DNA of 64,000 bases from Brucella oryzae (GTDB lineage Bacteria; Pseudomonadota; Alphaproteobacteria; Rhizobiales; Rhizobiaceae). The position numbers were made by a program, and so were the translations under genes. Shown here one piece after another: positions 19,733 through 28,723 of the stretch. Within the stretch, counting starts at the first letter, position 1; the number at the start of each line of letters is the position of its first letter. The DNA lies in contig JAAVLL010000005.1 in NCBI GenBank assembly GCA_012103035.1, positions 62,001 through 126,000 of the forward strand, in the 5' to 3' direction. The notes under the pieces were generated by a model that made no database searches, was not told the origin of the DNA, and worked only from the letters and a program-made list of their open reading frames with translations.

Positions 19733-20868
19733 CTTCTGCAGGCCATTCTATTCGCCGCCGGCGGCTGCCACCGGAGCGATAGGGTGGAGTGGGCATCCGC
19801 TCACCTTCGCCCTCGGCATAGCCTTCCCTGCGCTTTGGGCCCTCGCTCCGTCGCGCACGGTCGCGGCCCTGGTCGCGCTGGCGCATTTTCTCGGCGCATC
19901 GCGCGGCCTGCCGGAGGGCGCTTCGATCTTTTCGGGGCGCAGCTCACCATCGGCCTTGGCCTCTGGCTTGCCGCCTCGCTCATGTTCGTTGCCGTCCACA
20001 CTGCACTCTGGACGTCGCGTGGCGGCTGGCGCCAGCCACTTCGCTACGCGATAGCGGCCGTCCTTATGAGCGTGCCGCCGTTCGGGACCGTCGGTTGGGC
20101 ACATCCGATCACCGCAGCTGGAATTCTCTTCCCGGGCTGGGCCTGGTTCGGCCTTGCCGCAACCGCCGCCCTGTTGATCACGATGACGACCCGCCTATGG
20201 CCGATTGCGGCCGGCGTTGCAGCCCTCGCCTTCGCCTGGTCCGCCTTTAATTGACGCTTCCGGCCGAGCCGGAAGGCTGGCGGGCATCGACACCAGGTTC
20301 AGGTTCGAAGCTTCGGGCCAGTATGCCGACTACCGTCAGCAGGTCTCGACGATACAGCTGGTCGAGGCCGCCGCCAGCGACGGCGCGCGTGTCGTGATCC
20401 TGCCGGAAAGCGCCATGGGCTTGTGGAGCGCCACCACAGAGCGGCTTTGGACCCGCGAGCTTTCCAGCCTCGACATCCTGGTCAATGGCGGTGCGGCGAT
20501 CGTCGATCCCGTCGGCTACGACAATGTGATGATCGGGGTTTCGGGAAGGGCGCGGATATCCTTTACCGCGAGCGCATGCCGGTCCCGGTCTCCATGTGGC
20601 AACCCTGGACGACCGGCGGGCGCACGCGCGGTTGTTCGCCAATCCGGTCTTCGAGTTCGCCGGGCTGAGGGTTGCGCCGCTGATCTGCTACGAACAGCTC
20701 ATCATCTGGCCCGTCATCCAGTCGATGCTTTTCGCGCCGGACGCGCTTGTCGCAACCGGCAACGCCTGGTGGACCGGCGACACCAATATCGTCGCCATCC
20801 AGCGGTCGAGCGCGCAGGCGTGGGCTTCGCTGTTCGGCCTGCCGCTGGTGATGGCGTTCAACGAATAG
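19733..20868 (+). CDS. traB: TraB, nitrilase-fold membrane protein (frameshifted)
   Basis: About 380 aa. The N-terminal half is hydrophobic (LTIGLGLWLAASLMFVAVHT, AVLMSVPPFGTVGWAHPITA). The C-terminal half is a carbon-nitrogen hydrolase fold related to apolipoprotein N-acyltransferase: Glu in ARVVILPESAMGLW, Cys in VAPLICYEQLIIWPV. It matches TraB of Ti-type plasmids, which aids but may not be essential for conjugation. Frameshifts near 19775, 19940, 20250, 20545 and 20610 break it. The exact start is unclear because the 5' end is out of frame just after the traF stop. Confidence 0.85.
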
Positions 20869-20879
20869 GATAGGGAACC

Positions 20880-21481
20880 ATGATCGATGCCGAACTGATC
20901 CAGCAATGTGCCGATCCCAGCCTCAAGGTCGAGATCGTGCAAAATTCATCGAGGAGGCCGGCGGTGCCGACCATCTGACCGTCACCGTTAGGGCAGGGGA
21001 GCGCATCATCCTTGTACCGAAACCATCGACCGAGTACGAGGCGATGCAACTCATCCAGCAGAATTTGGGTCAGTCGATTGTCAGGGTAGGAGTGACTCAG
21101 TACCCGGCCGGCCTCGGCATTCAGGACATCTCCGAGCTCAGCCCGGACCTACTCGATTCCTGCAAGAACATTGGCATGGGCACCGCGCTCTTTGCCAAGG
21201 TCTATCGCATCGTCGCCAAATGGTATGGAGCACCCGCCCAGGAGGTCCTTGAGGAGGCGATATTCGCCTACAAGACCGGGTGGTTCGACGGAAAGCAGGT
21301 GTTCTATGAGTCCGACCCCGGCGAAACCGAGCTTGCCGAGCCGCAGCCAGCGGAGCAGGGCGCTCGGGTTGCGGCAGAGAGCACCGGCCCATCGGAGCCG
21401 CCTTTTTCGGAGGAAGATCCGAACAAGGCCGGTATCCGCATCGATCTCTCCGGAATTAGCAGCAACAATAAAGAGCAATGA
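20880..21481 (+). CDS. traH: TraH conjugal transfer protein (frameshifted)
   Basis: About 200 aa: MIDAELIQQCADPSLKVEIV, ERIILVPKPSTEYEAM, VRVGVTQYPAGLGIQDISEL, AKVYRIVAKWYGAP, as in TraH of Ti-type plasmids, the last gene of the traAFBH run. The role is unknown in detail; it is soluble, and the C-terminus is acidic and low-complexity. CAAAATTC at 20938 should be CAAAAATTC (restores EIVQKFIEEAGG). The TGA overlaps the next ATG. Confidence 0.88.
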
Positions 21482-21863
21482 GTATCCACGTCGTCGTCAC
21501 CATCATGCTTTGCGTACTGTCGTGCGAACCGGCCGAAATCCGTGTCTGGGACGGGGACTCCTGCGGCTCGGGATGACGCAGGAGTCCGAGGCGATCCGCA
21601 TCTTCAACATCGATGCGCCGGAGATTGAGGGGCAGTGTGCCTATGAAAGCGATCTGGCGCAGCGTTCAAAACATCGACTGGCGGAGTTGTTGCAGGGTCA
21701 GCGCGTCGAGGTCCTGCGCCAAGGCACGGACCGCTATGGCCGCACGCTTGCGAGCGTGAGCGTCAACGGCAGGGACGTCGGCGACATTCTCGTCAGTGAA
21801 GGCCTCGCCAGAATCTGGAGCGGCCGGCGCGAGCCGTGGTGTTTAGGCGATGCTGGCGGGTAG
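21478..21863 (+). CDS. Staphylococcal-nuclease-like protein (frameshifted)
   Basis: About 128 aa: a short hydrophobic N-terminus (MSIHVVVTIMLCVLSC), RVWDGDSLRLGM after repair, RIFNIDAPEIEGQCAYE, and TDRYGRTLASVSVNGRDVGD. These are the conserved Asp/Arg/Glu positions of the thermonuclease fold. A base is missing near 21557 (GACTCCTG for GACTCCCTG). A Ca-dependent nuclease at the end of a tra operon is common on rhizobial plasmids. The export signal is weak. The start overlaps traH. Confidence 0.8.
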
Positions 21864-21947
21864 CCAGCCGAGCTCTCGCGGATTTCGCAGTCAGTCAAGA
21901 TGCGCCGCTAATGTAGGACCATCCGTAGATGACCGCATTTAGGTGAG

Positions 21948-22326
21948 TCAGCGCCGATAGATATCCAAATCCGGAAATGTTGGACTGCCAGGGGTCCAGA
22001 ACTCCACGCTATCGGCGTGCATCTCGTAGAATTCGCGGTCTACGGTGATACGCACCGCATGCGGTAAAATCCATCGACGAGGCGGTAATCCTTCTCGTCG
22101 AGATGAACAGCTTCTGTCCCGAGCGGCAGCAATATCGGCCTGTCCAAAACGGCACGGAGATTGGAAAGCGTTATGGCCGGATCAAGACGGACCGGCACCT
22201 CGAGGTCTTCATCCGCGAACTCATCGAGGTTGAGGGCAGAATCGTCCCCTGCAGATATCGCATTTTCGAGCGCCTGAAGAGCATCATTGCGCTTGGCGTC
22301 AGGGGCGTTCGAGGTGGACAAGACCG
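21948..22326 (-). pseudogene. 3' fragment of an unknown gene cut by the IS6 element
   Basis: The minus strand reads RNDALQALENAISAGDDSAL, EVPVRLDPAITLSNLRAVLD, LGTEAVHLDEKDYRLVDGFY and, after a small shift near 22062, VRITVDREFYEMHADSVEFW to a TGA at 21948. Composition is normal for coding DNA, but there is no start: the frame runs straight into the left end of the insertion sequence at 22327. I do not recognise the family. Confidence 0.55.
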
Positions 22327-23216
22327 GGGCGTGTCGCAAATTCTTTTGGTTAACTAGCTGTTGACCACAACGGTGGAAATTCAGCTCCCGATGTAGCGGA
22401 GCGTAGCCATGATTCTGAATGCCATTGCCGAAAAGCTGAAGCGCCAGTCGAAGGACGATTTCAAAGGGCGGCATTTCGAGGCATGGCTGATCGTGCAGGC
22501 AGTGACATGGTATCTACGGTATCCGCTCAGCTACAGAGATCTCGAGGAGATGTTCCGCGAGCGCGGCTTCGAGGTCGACCATAGTACAATCAACCGCTGG
22601 GTCCTCGCCTATGCACCTGTAATCGAGAAGCGCCTACGCCAGTTTCGCCGACCGCATTGTGGCTCAGTCAGGATTGACGAGACCTACGTCAAGATCCGGG
22701 GCAAGTGGCGATACCTGTACCGCGCCATCGACAAGCACGGAAACCCGGTCGACTTCTTGCTCACCGCGAAGCGCGATCTCGACGCCGCCAAGCGCTTCTT
22801 CCGTAAGATGCTCAAGGATGAGCCGCTACTATCGCCGGGTAAGATCGGTACAGATGGCGCTAACACGTTTCCTTCAACGATCAAAACAGCCATCGATGAC
22901 GGGCTCCTGCATCCGAGCCCGGTACATTATGTCACGAAGCACCTCCAGCAAGGCATCGAGAGCGACCACTTCCGGGTCAAGAAGAACATGCCCAAGATCG
23001 GCTGCTTCCAGTCATTCAAAACGGCGCGCCGGACGATCGCTGGGTTCGAAGCGATGTTGTGGCTGCGCAAAGGCTTCGGCTTTTCCGGCGACTGGACAAT
23101 CAACGACCAGAATGACCTGCTCGGGCGCCTCTTCGGACTTCAAAAGGTTAACAAAGCGTGAAAATGCCACCGTTCGCGGGGTAGTCTCAGCCTACTGCAA
23201 GGTTTGCGACAAGCCC
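22327..23216 (+). mobile_element. IS6-family insertion sequence
   Basis: About 890 bp. The left end reads GGGCGTGTCGCAAA (22327-22340) and the right end, reversed, GGGCTTGTCGCAAA (23203-23216). The single transposase is intact. Length, ends and transposase fit the IS6 family. The flanks (CAAGACCG left, GTATTATG right) show no 8-bp target duplication, and both flanking genes are cut, so the insertion was accompanied by a deletion or recombination. Confidence 0.88.
22409..23161 (+). CDS. IS6-family DDE transposase
   Basis: 250 aa, intact. It has an N-terminal HTH zone (YRDLEEMFRERGFEVDHSTI) and the DDE catalytic core: Asp in SVRIDETYVKIRGKWRYLYR, Asp in GKIGTDGAN, and Glu further on in GIESDHFRVKKNMPK. 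Length is normal for IS6/IS26-type enzymes (about 230-250 aa), which move by replicative, cointegrate-forming transposition. It is one of the few long genes here with no indel. Confidence 0.93.
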   Translation: MILNAIAEKLKRQSKDDFKGRHFEAWLIVQAVTWYLRYPLSYRDLEEMFRERGFEVDHSTINRWVLAYAPVIEKRLRQFRRPHCGSVRIDETYVKIRGKWRYLYRAIDKHGNPVDFLLTAKRDLDAAKRFFRKMLKDEPLLSPGKIGTDGANTFPSTIKTAIDDGLLHPSPVHYVTKHLQQGIESDHFRVKKNMPKIGCFQSFKTARRTIAGFEAMLWLRKGFGFSGDWTINDQNDLLGRLFGLQKVNKA

Positions 23217-23702
23217 GTATTATGCCTTCACGGCCGTTCAGTACTTTTCGAGCGTCTGCCGCCGCTTGGAAAGGGGCTCGTGCGTAAGATCGCGACCGTC
23301 GAGATAGAGAAGATCGAAGGCGAAGAATATGGCCTCACGGGCAAAACGCCTGCCGCCACGTCCGCCGAGAGCTTGCTGCAGCAAGCCGAAGTCAGATCGG
23401 CCTTGTTCATCCAGAACGACCGCCTCGCCGTCGAGGATCATTGTATCGTGGCCGAGTTGCTGCGCATCGTCGGCAATGTGTGTGAATCTTGGCGTCCAGT
23501 CGTGTCCTCCTCGGGTCAGCACCCGGACGCCATCAGGTTCGACATGGACCGCAAGGCGGTAGCCATCCCACTTGATTTCAAATGACCAGTCCGGCCCTGC
23601 TGGTGGCTTGGAGACGAGCAGCGCAAGGCACGGCTCGATGCGCCGGGGCATCGGGTCGCTGATCTGCGTTCGCGTTCTCATATCGCTCAAGCGCTTCGCC
23701 AT
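23217..23702 (-). pseudogene. LigD-type ATP-dependent DNA ligase, N-terminal fragment
   Basis: About 160 aa: PMPRRIEPCLALLVSKPPAG, the catalytic lysine motif FEIKWDGYRLAVHVE, MILDGEAVVLDEQGRSDFGL and FAFDLLYLDGRDL. These are motifs I, III and IIIa/IV of the adenylation domain. The frame is open but ends in the right end of the IS6 element, so motif V and the OB domain are lost. Intact relatives are plasmid-borne ligases near ParB-like genes in rhizobia. A non-functional product is expected. Confidence 0.8.
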
Positions 23703-23744
23703 GGCGTCCTAACGCTCGAAGAAGCGATTTGTCTCAAAGAGATG

Positions 23745-24078
23745 ATAGCGGAGCTTGCTTCGCAAGCGTGTTGATCCCCTTCAGGGGAAAGACCGTACGG
23801 CCGTCTCTCCCGCAATGGCGAAAACCGGTCTCCCCATCCTTCCGCGGGCGAGCTGCCGGCGATGCCGGCAGACTCGCCCTTGTGCAGGACCAGGTGCGCG
23901 GATTTTGCGCGTGTCCGCGCGGATCCTCGCCACCTGTCCCTTCGGGTGGGTGATCCCCTCCGGTTTTCACCATTGCCCCCTCGCCGGTCGGATCGCCGAC
24001 TGCTCGGGAGCAGGAGGGGGCTCCTGCCCCTTACGGACAGGAAGACGCTTCGCGGAAAAGGAAATAGGAGATAACATC
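23745..24078 (+). promoter_or_regulatory. Structured leader element, family I copy A
   Basis: A 165-nt domain closed by GCAATGGCGAAAACCGG (23812-23828) with CCGGTTTTCACCATTGC (23960-23976), one mismatch in 17. Inside are GGGCGAG...CTCGCCC enclosing GCCGGC/GCCGGC and a TGCGCGGA...TCCGCGCG stem. Downstream are GTCGG/CCGAC and AGCAGGAG/CTCCTGC hairpins, then the ribosome site TAGGAG. Nearly the same 330 bp stands before ardC copy 2 (28440-28723), with the closing stem changed on both sides. Confidence 0.75.
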
Positions 24079-25979
24079 ATGACCGATAACAACAACATCA
24101 CAGTGCCGCTCAACAAGCTCGACCACGACCCCGGAACGTGCGCCAGACCTACGAGGCGGCAGAAATCGCGGAAATGGCCGCTTCCATAAAGGCGCGTAAT
24201 TTCCGGCTGATCCATAACCTTGTCATTCGTCCGGGCGAAAAGAAGGGCCGCTATTTCGTCACCGCTGGCGGTTTGCGTCTGGCTGGCCTCAATCTGCTTG
24301 CAGAGCAGGGCGAAATCGGAAAAACCCATGGCGTCGATTGCGGCCTGTGGGATGGCGAAGACGCGACCGAAATCAGCCTTGCTGAAAATTTCGTCAGAAA
24401 GGGGATGCATCCCGCCGACGAATTCATGGCCTTCAAGACCTTGGCCGACGAGGGAAAAGCCCTGCCGAAATTGCAGTACGTTTCGGGACCACGGAGCTAA
24501 ACGTGAAGCGCCGCATGGCGCTGGCTCGCGTGTCGCCGGTCCTGTTCGATCTCTTCCGCAATGGTGAGATGAGCTATGACGAGCTTGCAGCCTTCACCAT
24601 CACGGATGACCACGAACGGCAGGAGCAGGTTTGGAATAGCCTCGCCAGTTACAACCGTTATGCCCACACCATCAAGCGCATGCTGGCTTCCGAGGAAATC
24701 CCGGCTTCCGACAAGCGTATCCGTTTCATTGGCGGCTTGATGCCATTGAAGCGGCTGGCGGGACCGTTCGCCGCGATCTGTTCGACGGTGAGAGCGGCGG
24801 CTATGCCACCGATTCCGGCCTAGTCGAAAGGCTGGTGCTCGAAAAGCTCGAAACCGAAGCCGAAGGCGTCAAGGCTGAGGGTTGGAAATGGGTTGAAGTT
24901 CATTCCGCACAGCCGGACGACATTTACAGCATGAGCCGCGTCTATCCGGAGCCTGTAGATATTAGCGCAGAAGATCAGGAGCGGCTTGATCAGCTTGCCG
25001 AGGAATATGACAGCCTTGCCGAATTGATCGAGGCAGGAGACGCCGACGAGGACGCCGAACCGAAGCTTGAAGCCATCGAAAAGGAAATGGACAGCCTCAA
25101 GGACCGGCAGGAAGCCTATAAGGCGGAGGATTTGGCGCGCGCCGGGGCGATCGTTTGCCTCGACTACTACGGGCGGGCAACCGTGCATCGTGGCCTTGTC
25201 AACGATGAGGATGAACAGCAGGAGCAGGAGGAAGGCCAGCACAGCGGCGAGAATGAGGGTAGCAGAGAAAGCGAGGCGGCGCCGATCAAGCTGACCCATT
25301 CGGCGGCATTGGTCGAGGACCTGACAGCGCAGAAGACCGCTGCCCTTCGCGTGGAACTGGCCGACAATCCCGATATAGCCCTCGCAGCCGTGGTTCATGC
25401 CCTGCTTTTGAGCGCGGTCTACCGCTATGCGAGTGAACACACCGCCTTGGAAATCAAGCTGACCTATCAGCCCTTGGAAGGGTCCATGAAGCAGCCCGAA
25501 AACAGCAAGGCCGGAATTGCGTTTCAGGAGTTGAAGGAACGCTATGGCGATCATATCCCCGGCAATCCCGCCGATCTATGGGAATGGTGCCTTGATCAGC
25601 CTCGCGACCAGTTGCTGGTCTTGCTGGCCTTCGCCGCCTCTCATAGCCTCAATGCCGTGGAAGCAAAATTTCATGGACGCGACAAGGCTCTTGCTCATGC
25701 CAACGAAATAGGCCGCGCCCTCAATGTCGATATGCGCAACTGGTTTGAACCGACCGGCGATGCCTATCTTCCCACCTCAACAAAAAGAGCATCGAGGCTG
25801 TGGTTGCCGAGGTGAAAGGGGAAGAAGCCGCGACGGCTATCCGAGCAGCAGGCAAGAAGGCCGAGGCCGTTGCCATTGCCGAGCGGATGGTTGCAAACAC
25901 CGGCTGGCTTCCCGAACCGGTTCGCATTCCCATGACCGAGATCGAAGCCGAGCAACAGTTCCCCGAAGCGGCTGAATAA
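24079..25979 (+). CDS. ParB-like plasmid protein, copy 2 (frameshifted)
   Basis: About 634 aa. N-terminal ParB/Srx domain: NNITVPLNKLDHDP, then EIAEMAASIKARNFRLIHNL, the GGxRL box, and TEISLAENFVRKGMHPADEF. A helical HTH-like region follows (RRMALARVSPVLFDLFRNGE), then a long charged middle (DEQQEQEEGQHSGENEG) and the C-terminus RIPMTEIEAEQQFPEAAE. Shifts lie near 24137, 24490, 24765 and 25775. TAGGAG precedes the ATG by 8 bases. Such long ParB-like proteins are accessory plasmid genes; a nuclease or DNA-protection role in the recipient is possible but not shown by the sequence. Confidence 0.85.
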
Positions 25980-26092
25980 GCCGTTAGCTGGTCGCGCTCC
26001 TCTCCGGCGCGGCCAGCTCCAAAACCATTAGCGCCCGGCCAGGTATCGAACCTGCCCGGGCGCTTGGCGTTCCGCCAGTTTTCATGCCCCTT

Positions 26093-26279
26093 GTTCGATC
26101 CGCGCCGGAGGCGGATCGAACTTCTCGCCAGCGGGCGAGGGGCGATGCCCTCGTCCCGATGCTTTCAGCACCGCGCCGGCGCGCAGGCTTGTGCAAGGGC
26201 GGCCTTCAGGCCGGGACCGGAGCCACGCGCAGCGGGCAAGGCCCGCGAGCATGGCGAGGACCCACCACTTGCACAAGCC
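26093..26279 (+). ncRNA. Structured repeat, family III copy 1
   Basis: 187 nt. It opens with a perfect hairpin (GTTCGATCCGC 26093-26103 / GCGGATCGAAC 26111-26121). A second domain is closed by GGCTTGTGCAAG (26186-26197) with CTTGCACAAGCC (26268-26279). Inside that lie GGCCT/AGGCC (26201-26212) and a conserved GCCA...GCGGGC/GCCCGC...TGGC stem (26222-26255). Copy 2 (33443-33628) keeps the fold but changes both variable stems on both sides. Whether it acts as RNA or DNA is unknown. It follows the ParB-like gene by 113 bp. Confidence 0.6.
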
Positions 26280-26293
26280 GAGCACTGGTGCAT

Positions 26294-26731
26294 TCAATAA
26301 CGGCACCACTCCATAGGATCGTGATATCCGCCGTAATAGGTTCGCCCGTGTCCGCTCTTGACCATCAGCGCCGCGACGTCTTCGCCGTCGGCGGTCCGGA
26401 CAGTCACAAGCACGCGCCCATAGCGGTCATTGCCCCGGCGCTGAAACGTCAGCCCCGGTCTTTGCATAAGCTCCTGGAGCCGCACTGTGGCAGCGTCTGC
26501 CATGTTCCGCTCTTTGGCGCAGCGCGCGCCATCGCCAGCTTCAGGAGCGTTCACGCCCTGAAGACGGTATTTGATCCGATCCATCCAGAAAGTATCGCCG
26601 TCCACTATGCAGGTGATACGCTTGCCGCGACCGCAAATCGGCCAGTTCGTATCGGCGGCTTGCGCCGACATTTCGCCCGAGGGGAGGGCGAACAGGAGGG
26701 GTATAATCAACAGCAGTCGCGGCCATCTCAT
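26294..26731 (-). CDS. Secreted staphylococcal-nuclease-like protein
   Basis: 145 aa, intact. Signal peptide MRWPRLLLIIPLLFALPSGE, cleavage near SAQAAD. Nuclease fold: CIVDGDTFWMDRIKYRLQGV, NAPEAGDGARCAKERN, GNDRYGRVLVTVRTADGEDV, with the family's Asp, Arg and Glu positions in place. Predicted periplasmic. A palindrome GCTTTATAAAGC lies 25-36 bp before the start (26756-26767). It converges on the structured repeat at its 3' end. Similar secreted nucleases accompany plasmid establishment genes in rhizobia; the biological target is unknown. Confidence 0.85.
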   Translation of the reverse strand: MRWPRLLLIIPLLFALPSGEMSAQAADTNWPICGRGKRITCIVDGDTFWMDRIKYRLQGVNAPEAGDGARCAKERNMADAATVRLQELMQRPGLTFQRRGNDRYGRVLVTVRTADGEDVAALMVKSGHGRTYYGGYHDPMEWCRY

Positions 26732-26861
26732 TCAGAGCTTCCTCTTTGCATTTTCGCTTTATAAAGCAGAATCAACTTTATGCCGCGCATGCAAGGGGAA
26801 GATCGACGCGGCTGCGATAAGCAGCCAAAGGCGGCGGCGCTGAGCGCCGCCCGCTTCCGCG

Positions 26862-27179
26862 TCAGTCCCAAGGAATGACCGCCATCAGGGTGTCGTCGTC
26901 CTGTCCCGGATAGCGGCCAAGGTTCGCATTCAGCTTCGCGAAACCGGTGTTGACCGAAAGAGTGTAGTATTCGCCGCCTCGCTGGTTCTTCTTCTTCCAG
27001 ATGCCGCCAACTTCGATCCGGCGATTGCGCGGAGACTTGCCGTAAAGACGGTAGACCGGAGCCGCCGGGTTTTCGCTGTGGACCGGCTCGCCGGTCACGT
27101 CGATATCAAAGGTGATCGTGGCGATGTTACCTGCGACCTTGTCGCCGTCGATCTTGATGTAATTCACGAGGTCAGTCAT
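26862..27179 (-). CDS. DUF736-family protein, copy 2
   Basis: 105 aa, intact: MTDLVNYIKIDGDKVAGNIA, TITFDIDVTGEPVHSEN, APVYRLYGKSPRNRRIEVGG, IWKKKNQRGGEYYTLSVNTG, NLGRYPGQDDDTLMAVIPWD. This is the second DUF736 subtype and is nearly identical to the gene at 32825. GAGGAG lies 9 bases before the chosen ATG (27179), and the longer upstream frame has no ribosome site. Its leader carries the family II stem-loop (27281-27334) and box. Function unknown. Confidence 0.85.
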   Translation of the reverse strand: MTDLVNYIKIDGDKVAGNIATITFDIDVTGEPVHSENPAAPVYRLYGKSPRNRRIEVGGIWKKKNQRGGEYYTLSVNTGFAKLNANLGRYPGQDDDTLMAVIPWD

Positions 27180-27241
27180 CGGTATTACTCCTCTTTTCGG
27201 TTGCCGATGCGGAAACACCGGAGCGAACACGGGACATGCGT

Positions 27242-27334
27242 CACCCGTTAGGGCCGCAACATCGTGGAGGACGCCGAAAGGCTGGCGAATTTGCTTCGCG
27301 AGGAAGCGCCGCAGGCGCGGGGAAATTCGTCAGC
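27242..27334 (-). promoter_or_regulatory. Structured leader element, family II copy X
   Basis: On the plus strand GCTGGCGAATTT (27281-27292) faces AAATTCGTCAGC (27323-27334), 11 of 12 paired, around a 30-nt loop with GCGCC-GCA-GGCGC. The conserved box (CCTCCACGATGTTGCGGCCC on the minus strand) follows at 27251-27270. It reads toward the DUF736 gene at 27179. Confidence 0.65.
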
Positions 27335-27619
27335 GCAGGCGTTGGCGCAGGGCCGTTCGGTCCTAGATTCCGCTCGTCAGGCAAACCGAATGGAGCGGAG
27401 TAATTAACGTCATGACGGATCGCGGTACGTACATCACGAACGGCGACTCTTGGAAAGCATAAGTTGTATTGCCGCATCAACTTTGAATATGACCATCCGC
27501 AGCCTCATGACAATTAGAAAAAGCAGGGGCGTCTATTGGGCGTCTGCCTTACGGCACCGCCGCTCTATTCGCCGGTTCTGGCGCACCGGCTCACCGAACC
27601 AGTCAGGCCGCGCGCCAGC
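27335..27619. other. Gene-free stretch
   Basis: About 285 bp upstream of the DUF736 leader and beyond the 3' end of the broken small gene. I see no gene, clear promoter or terminator here. Confidence 0.35.
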
Positions 27620-27932
27620 CTACACAACGGCCAGCACCGTCACGCAAGCGTGCCGATCCCGGCCTGTTCCGGACAGGGCGCGCGGCCAGCCTGTTTCGGC
27701 CCATTCGGGTAACGATCGGACTGACGCGGAATATGGTCGCTGGCCAAGGCCGCCGAAGCCATTGGGTGCGGCGCGATCGCGCCGCAGGTCACGATCCCAC
27801 GCGCTGCGCGCAGCCTCGAAGAAGAAGGGCAGTTTCACCGCATGAGGCCGTCGGGCCAGCGCAATAATGTTCCAATCCTGCCGCGTTGAAACCGGCTACG
27901 GCCGGTGGCTTGGAGGGAGCAATGTGCTTCAT
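27620..27932 (-). pseudogene. Diverged, broken copy of the small gene at 28157
   Basis: Starts at 27932 with CAGGAGCGGGGC then ATGAAGCAC. Its 27811-27839 segment is the exact reverse complement of 28263-28291, giving VKLPFFFEA as in the 28157 product. Frameshifts near 27890 and 27845 interrupt it, and the tail after FFFEA is unrelated and Arg-rich. The leader GAATAACGCAGCTCACAGGAG mirrors that of the 28157 gene, so the two form an inverted pair around 28011-28110. Confidence 0.45.
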
Positions 27933-28010
27933 GCCCCGCTCCTGTGAGCTGCGTTATTCATTGCTGCGTAGACTACCACCCGGCCAGGGGCCAGCAACCT
28001 TGTCGGCCAA

Positions 28011-28096
28011 GAATTTTCCCCGCGCCTTCGGCGCTCCTCGCGCAACAAAATTCATGTCCGCCAAGGTGCTCCGCTGCGCTGCGCCCCTCCGGGTGC
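28011..28096 (+). promoter_or_regulatory. Structured leader element, family II copy Y
   Basis: GAATTTT (28011-28017) pairs with AAAATTC (28047-28053) around CCCCGCGCCTTCGGCGCTCC..., and the conserved box CTCCGCTGCGCTGCGCCCCT follows at 28069-28088. It lies between the inverted pair of small genes and reads toward the one at 28157. Confidence 0.65.
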
Positions 28097-28156
28097 AAGC
28101 CCCTGTCCGGGCGTTCGCGTAACTCCGCAATAACGCAGATCACAGGAGCTACCACC

Positions 28157-28337
28157 ATGAAGAATTTTATCCAATATCTCCAAGCCACCGGCCGCAGCCT
28201 CCACTTTCCTCGCGAAGATCGTCAGTAACTTCTTCCGCCGGGGCAGTATCGCCCTGAAAATCGCGGTGAAACTGCCCTTCTTCTTCGAGGCAGACCTGAC
28301 GGTCAAAACCGAGTGGGATCGGGACCAGCACCGCTAA
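28157..28337 (+). CDS. Small basic hypothetical protein (frameshifted)
   Basis: About 60 aa after repair: MKNFIQYLQATGRSLTFLAK, IVSNFFRRGSIALKIAVKLP, FFFEADLTVKTEWDRDQHR. CAGGAG precedes the ATG by 9 bases. One extra base near 28200 (CTCCAC for CTCAC) moves the frame to a stop at 28228. It is amphipathic and hydrophobic in the middle, so membrane contact is possible. I do not recognise a family. It is preceded by a family II leader and followed by a family I leader. Confidence 0.5.
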
Positions 28338-28439
28338 CGCGGTGCAGCCAAGGCCGCTTCGGCGGTCTTGCCTTTTCCCGGCCTTCGGCCTCGACGATGC
28401 GAGCCGCGTTGCGGCTCTTGCTTGTTTGTCTCGAGGGGA

Positions 28440-28723
28440 GAGATCGGCCGCCGGTCTCTCCCCGCAACAGGCAAACCGGTTTCCCGTCCTTCCGCGGGCG
28501 AGCTCGCCGGCGTTGCCGGCGAACTCCCCTTGTGCAGGACCAGGTGCGCGGATTTTGCGCGTCCCGCGCGGATCCTCGCAACCTGTCCCTTCGGGCGGGT
28601 GATCCCCTCCGGTTTTGCCTGTTGCCTCTCCGGTCGGATCGCCGACTGCTCGGGAGCAGGAGCCGGGCTCCTGCCCCTCACCGGGACAGGAAGACCGCTT
28701 CGCGGATCAGGAGAGAAAACACC
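28440..28723 (+). promoter_or_regulatory. Structured leader element, family I copy B
   Basis: Closing stem GCAACAGGCAAACCGG (28464-28479) with CCGGTTTTGCCTGTTGC (28609-28625), complementary apart from one missing A in the left arm. The enclosed part is almost identical to 23829-23959. The downstream hairpins (GTCGG/CCGAC; AGCAGGAGC/GCTCCTGC) and ribosome site (CAGGAG) are also shared. It stands directly before ardC copy 2. Confidence 0.75.

Noticed and set aside
13282..21863. A VirB/Trb mating channel for the first tra region
   Set aside because: No trbB-I or virB homologues are in the window; only the DNA-processing genes are present.
22040..22474. 144-aa minus frame spanning the IS left end
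   Set aside because: Its first third is IS6 sequence read backwards. Only the part left of 22327 looks like real coding DNA and is listed as a gene fragment.
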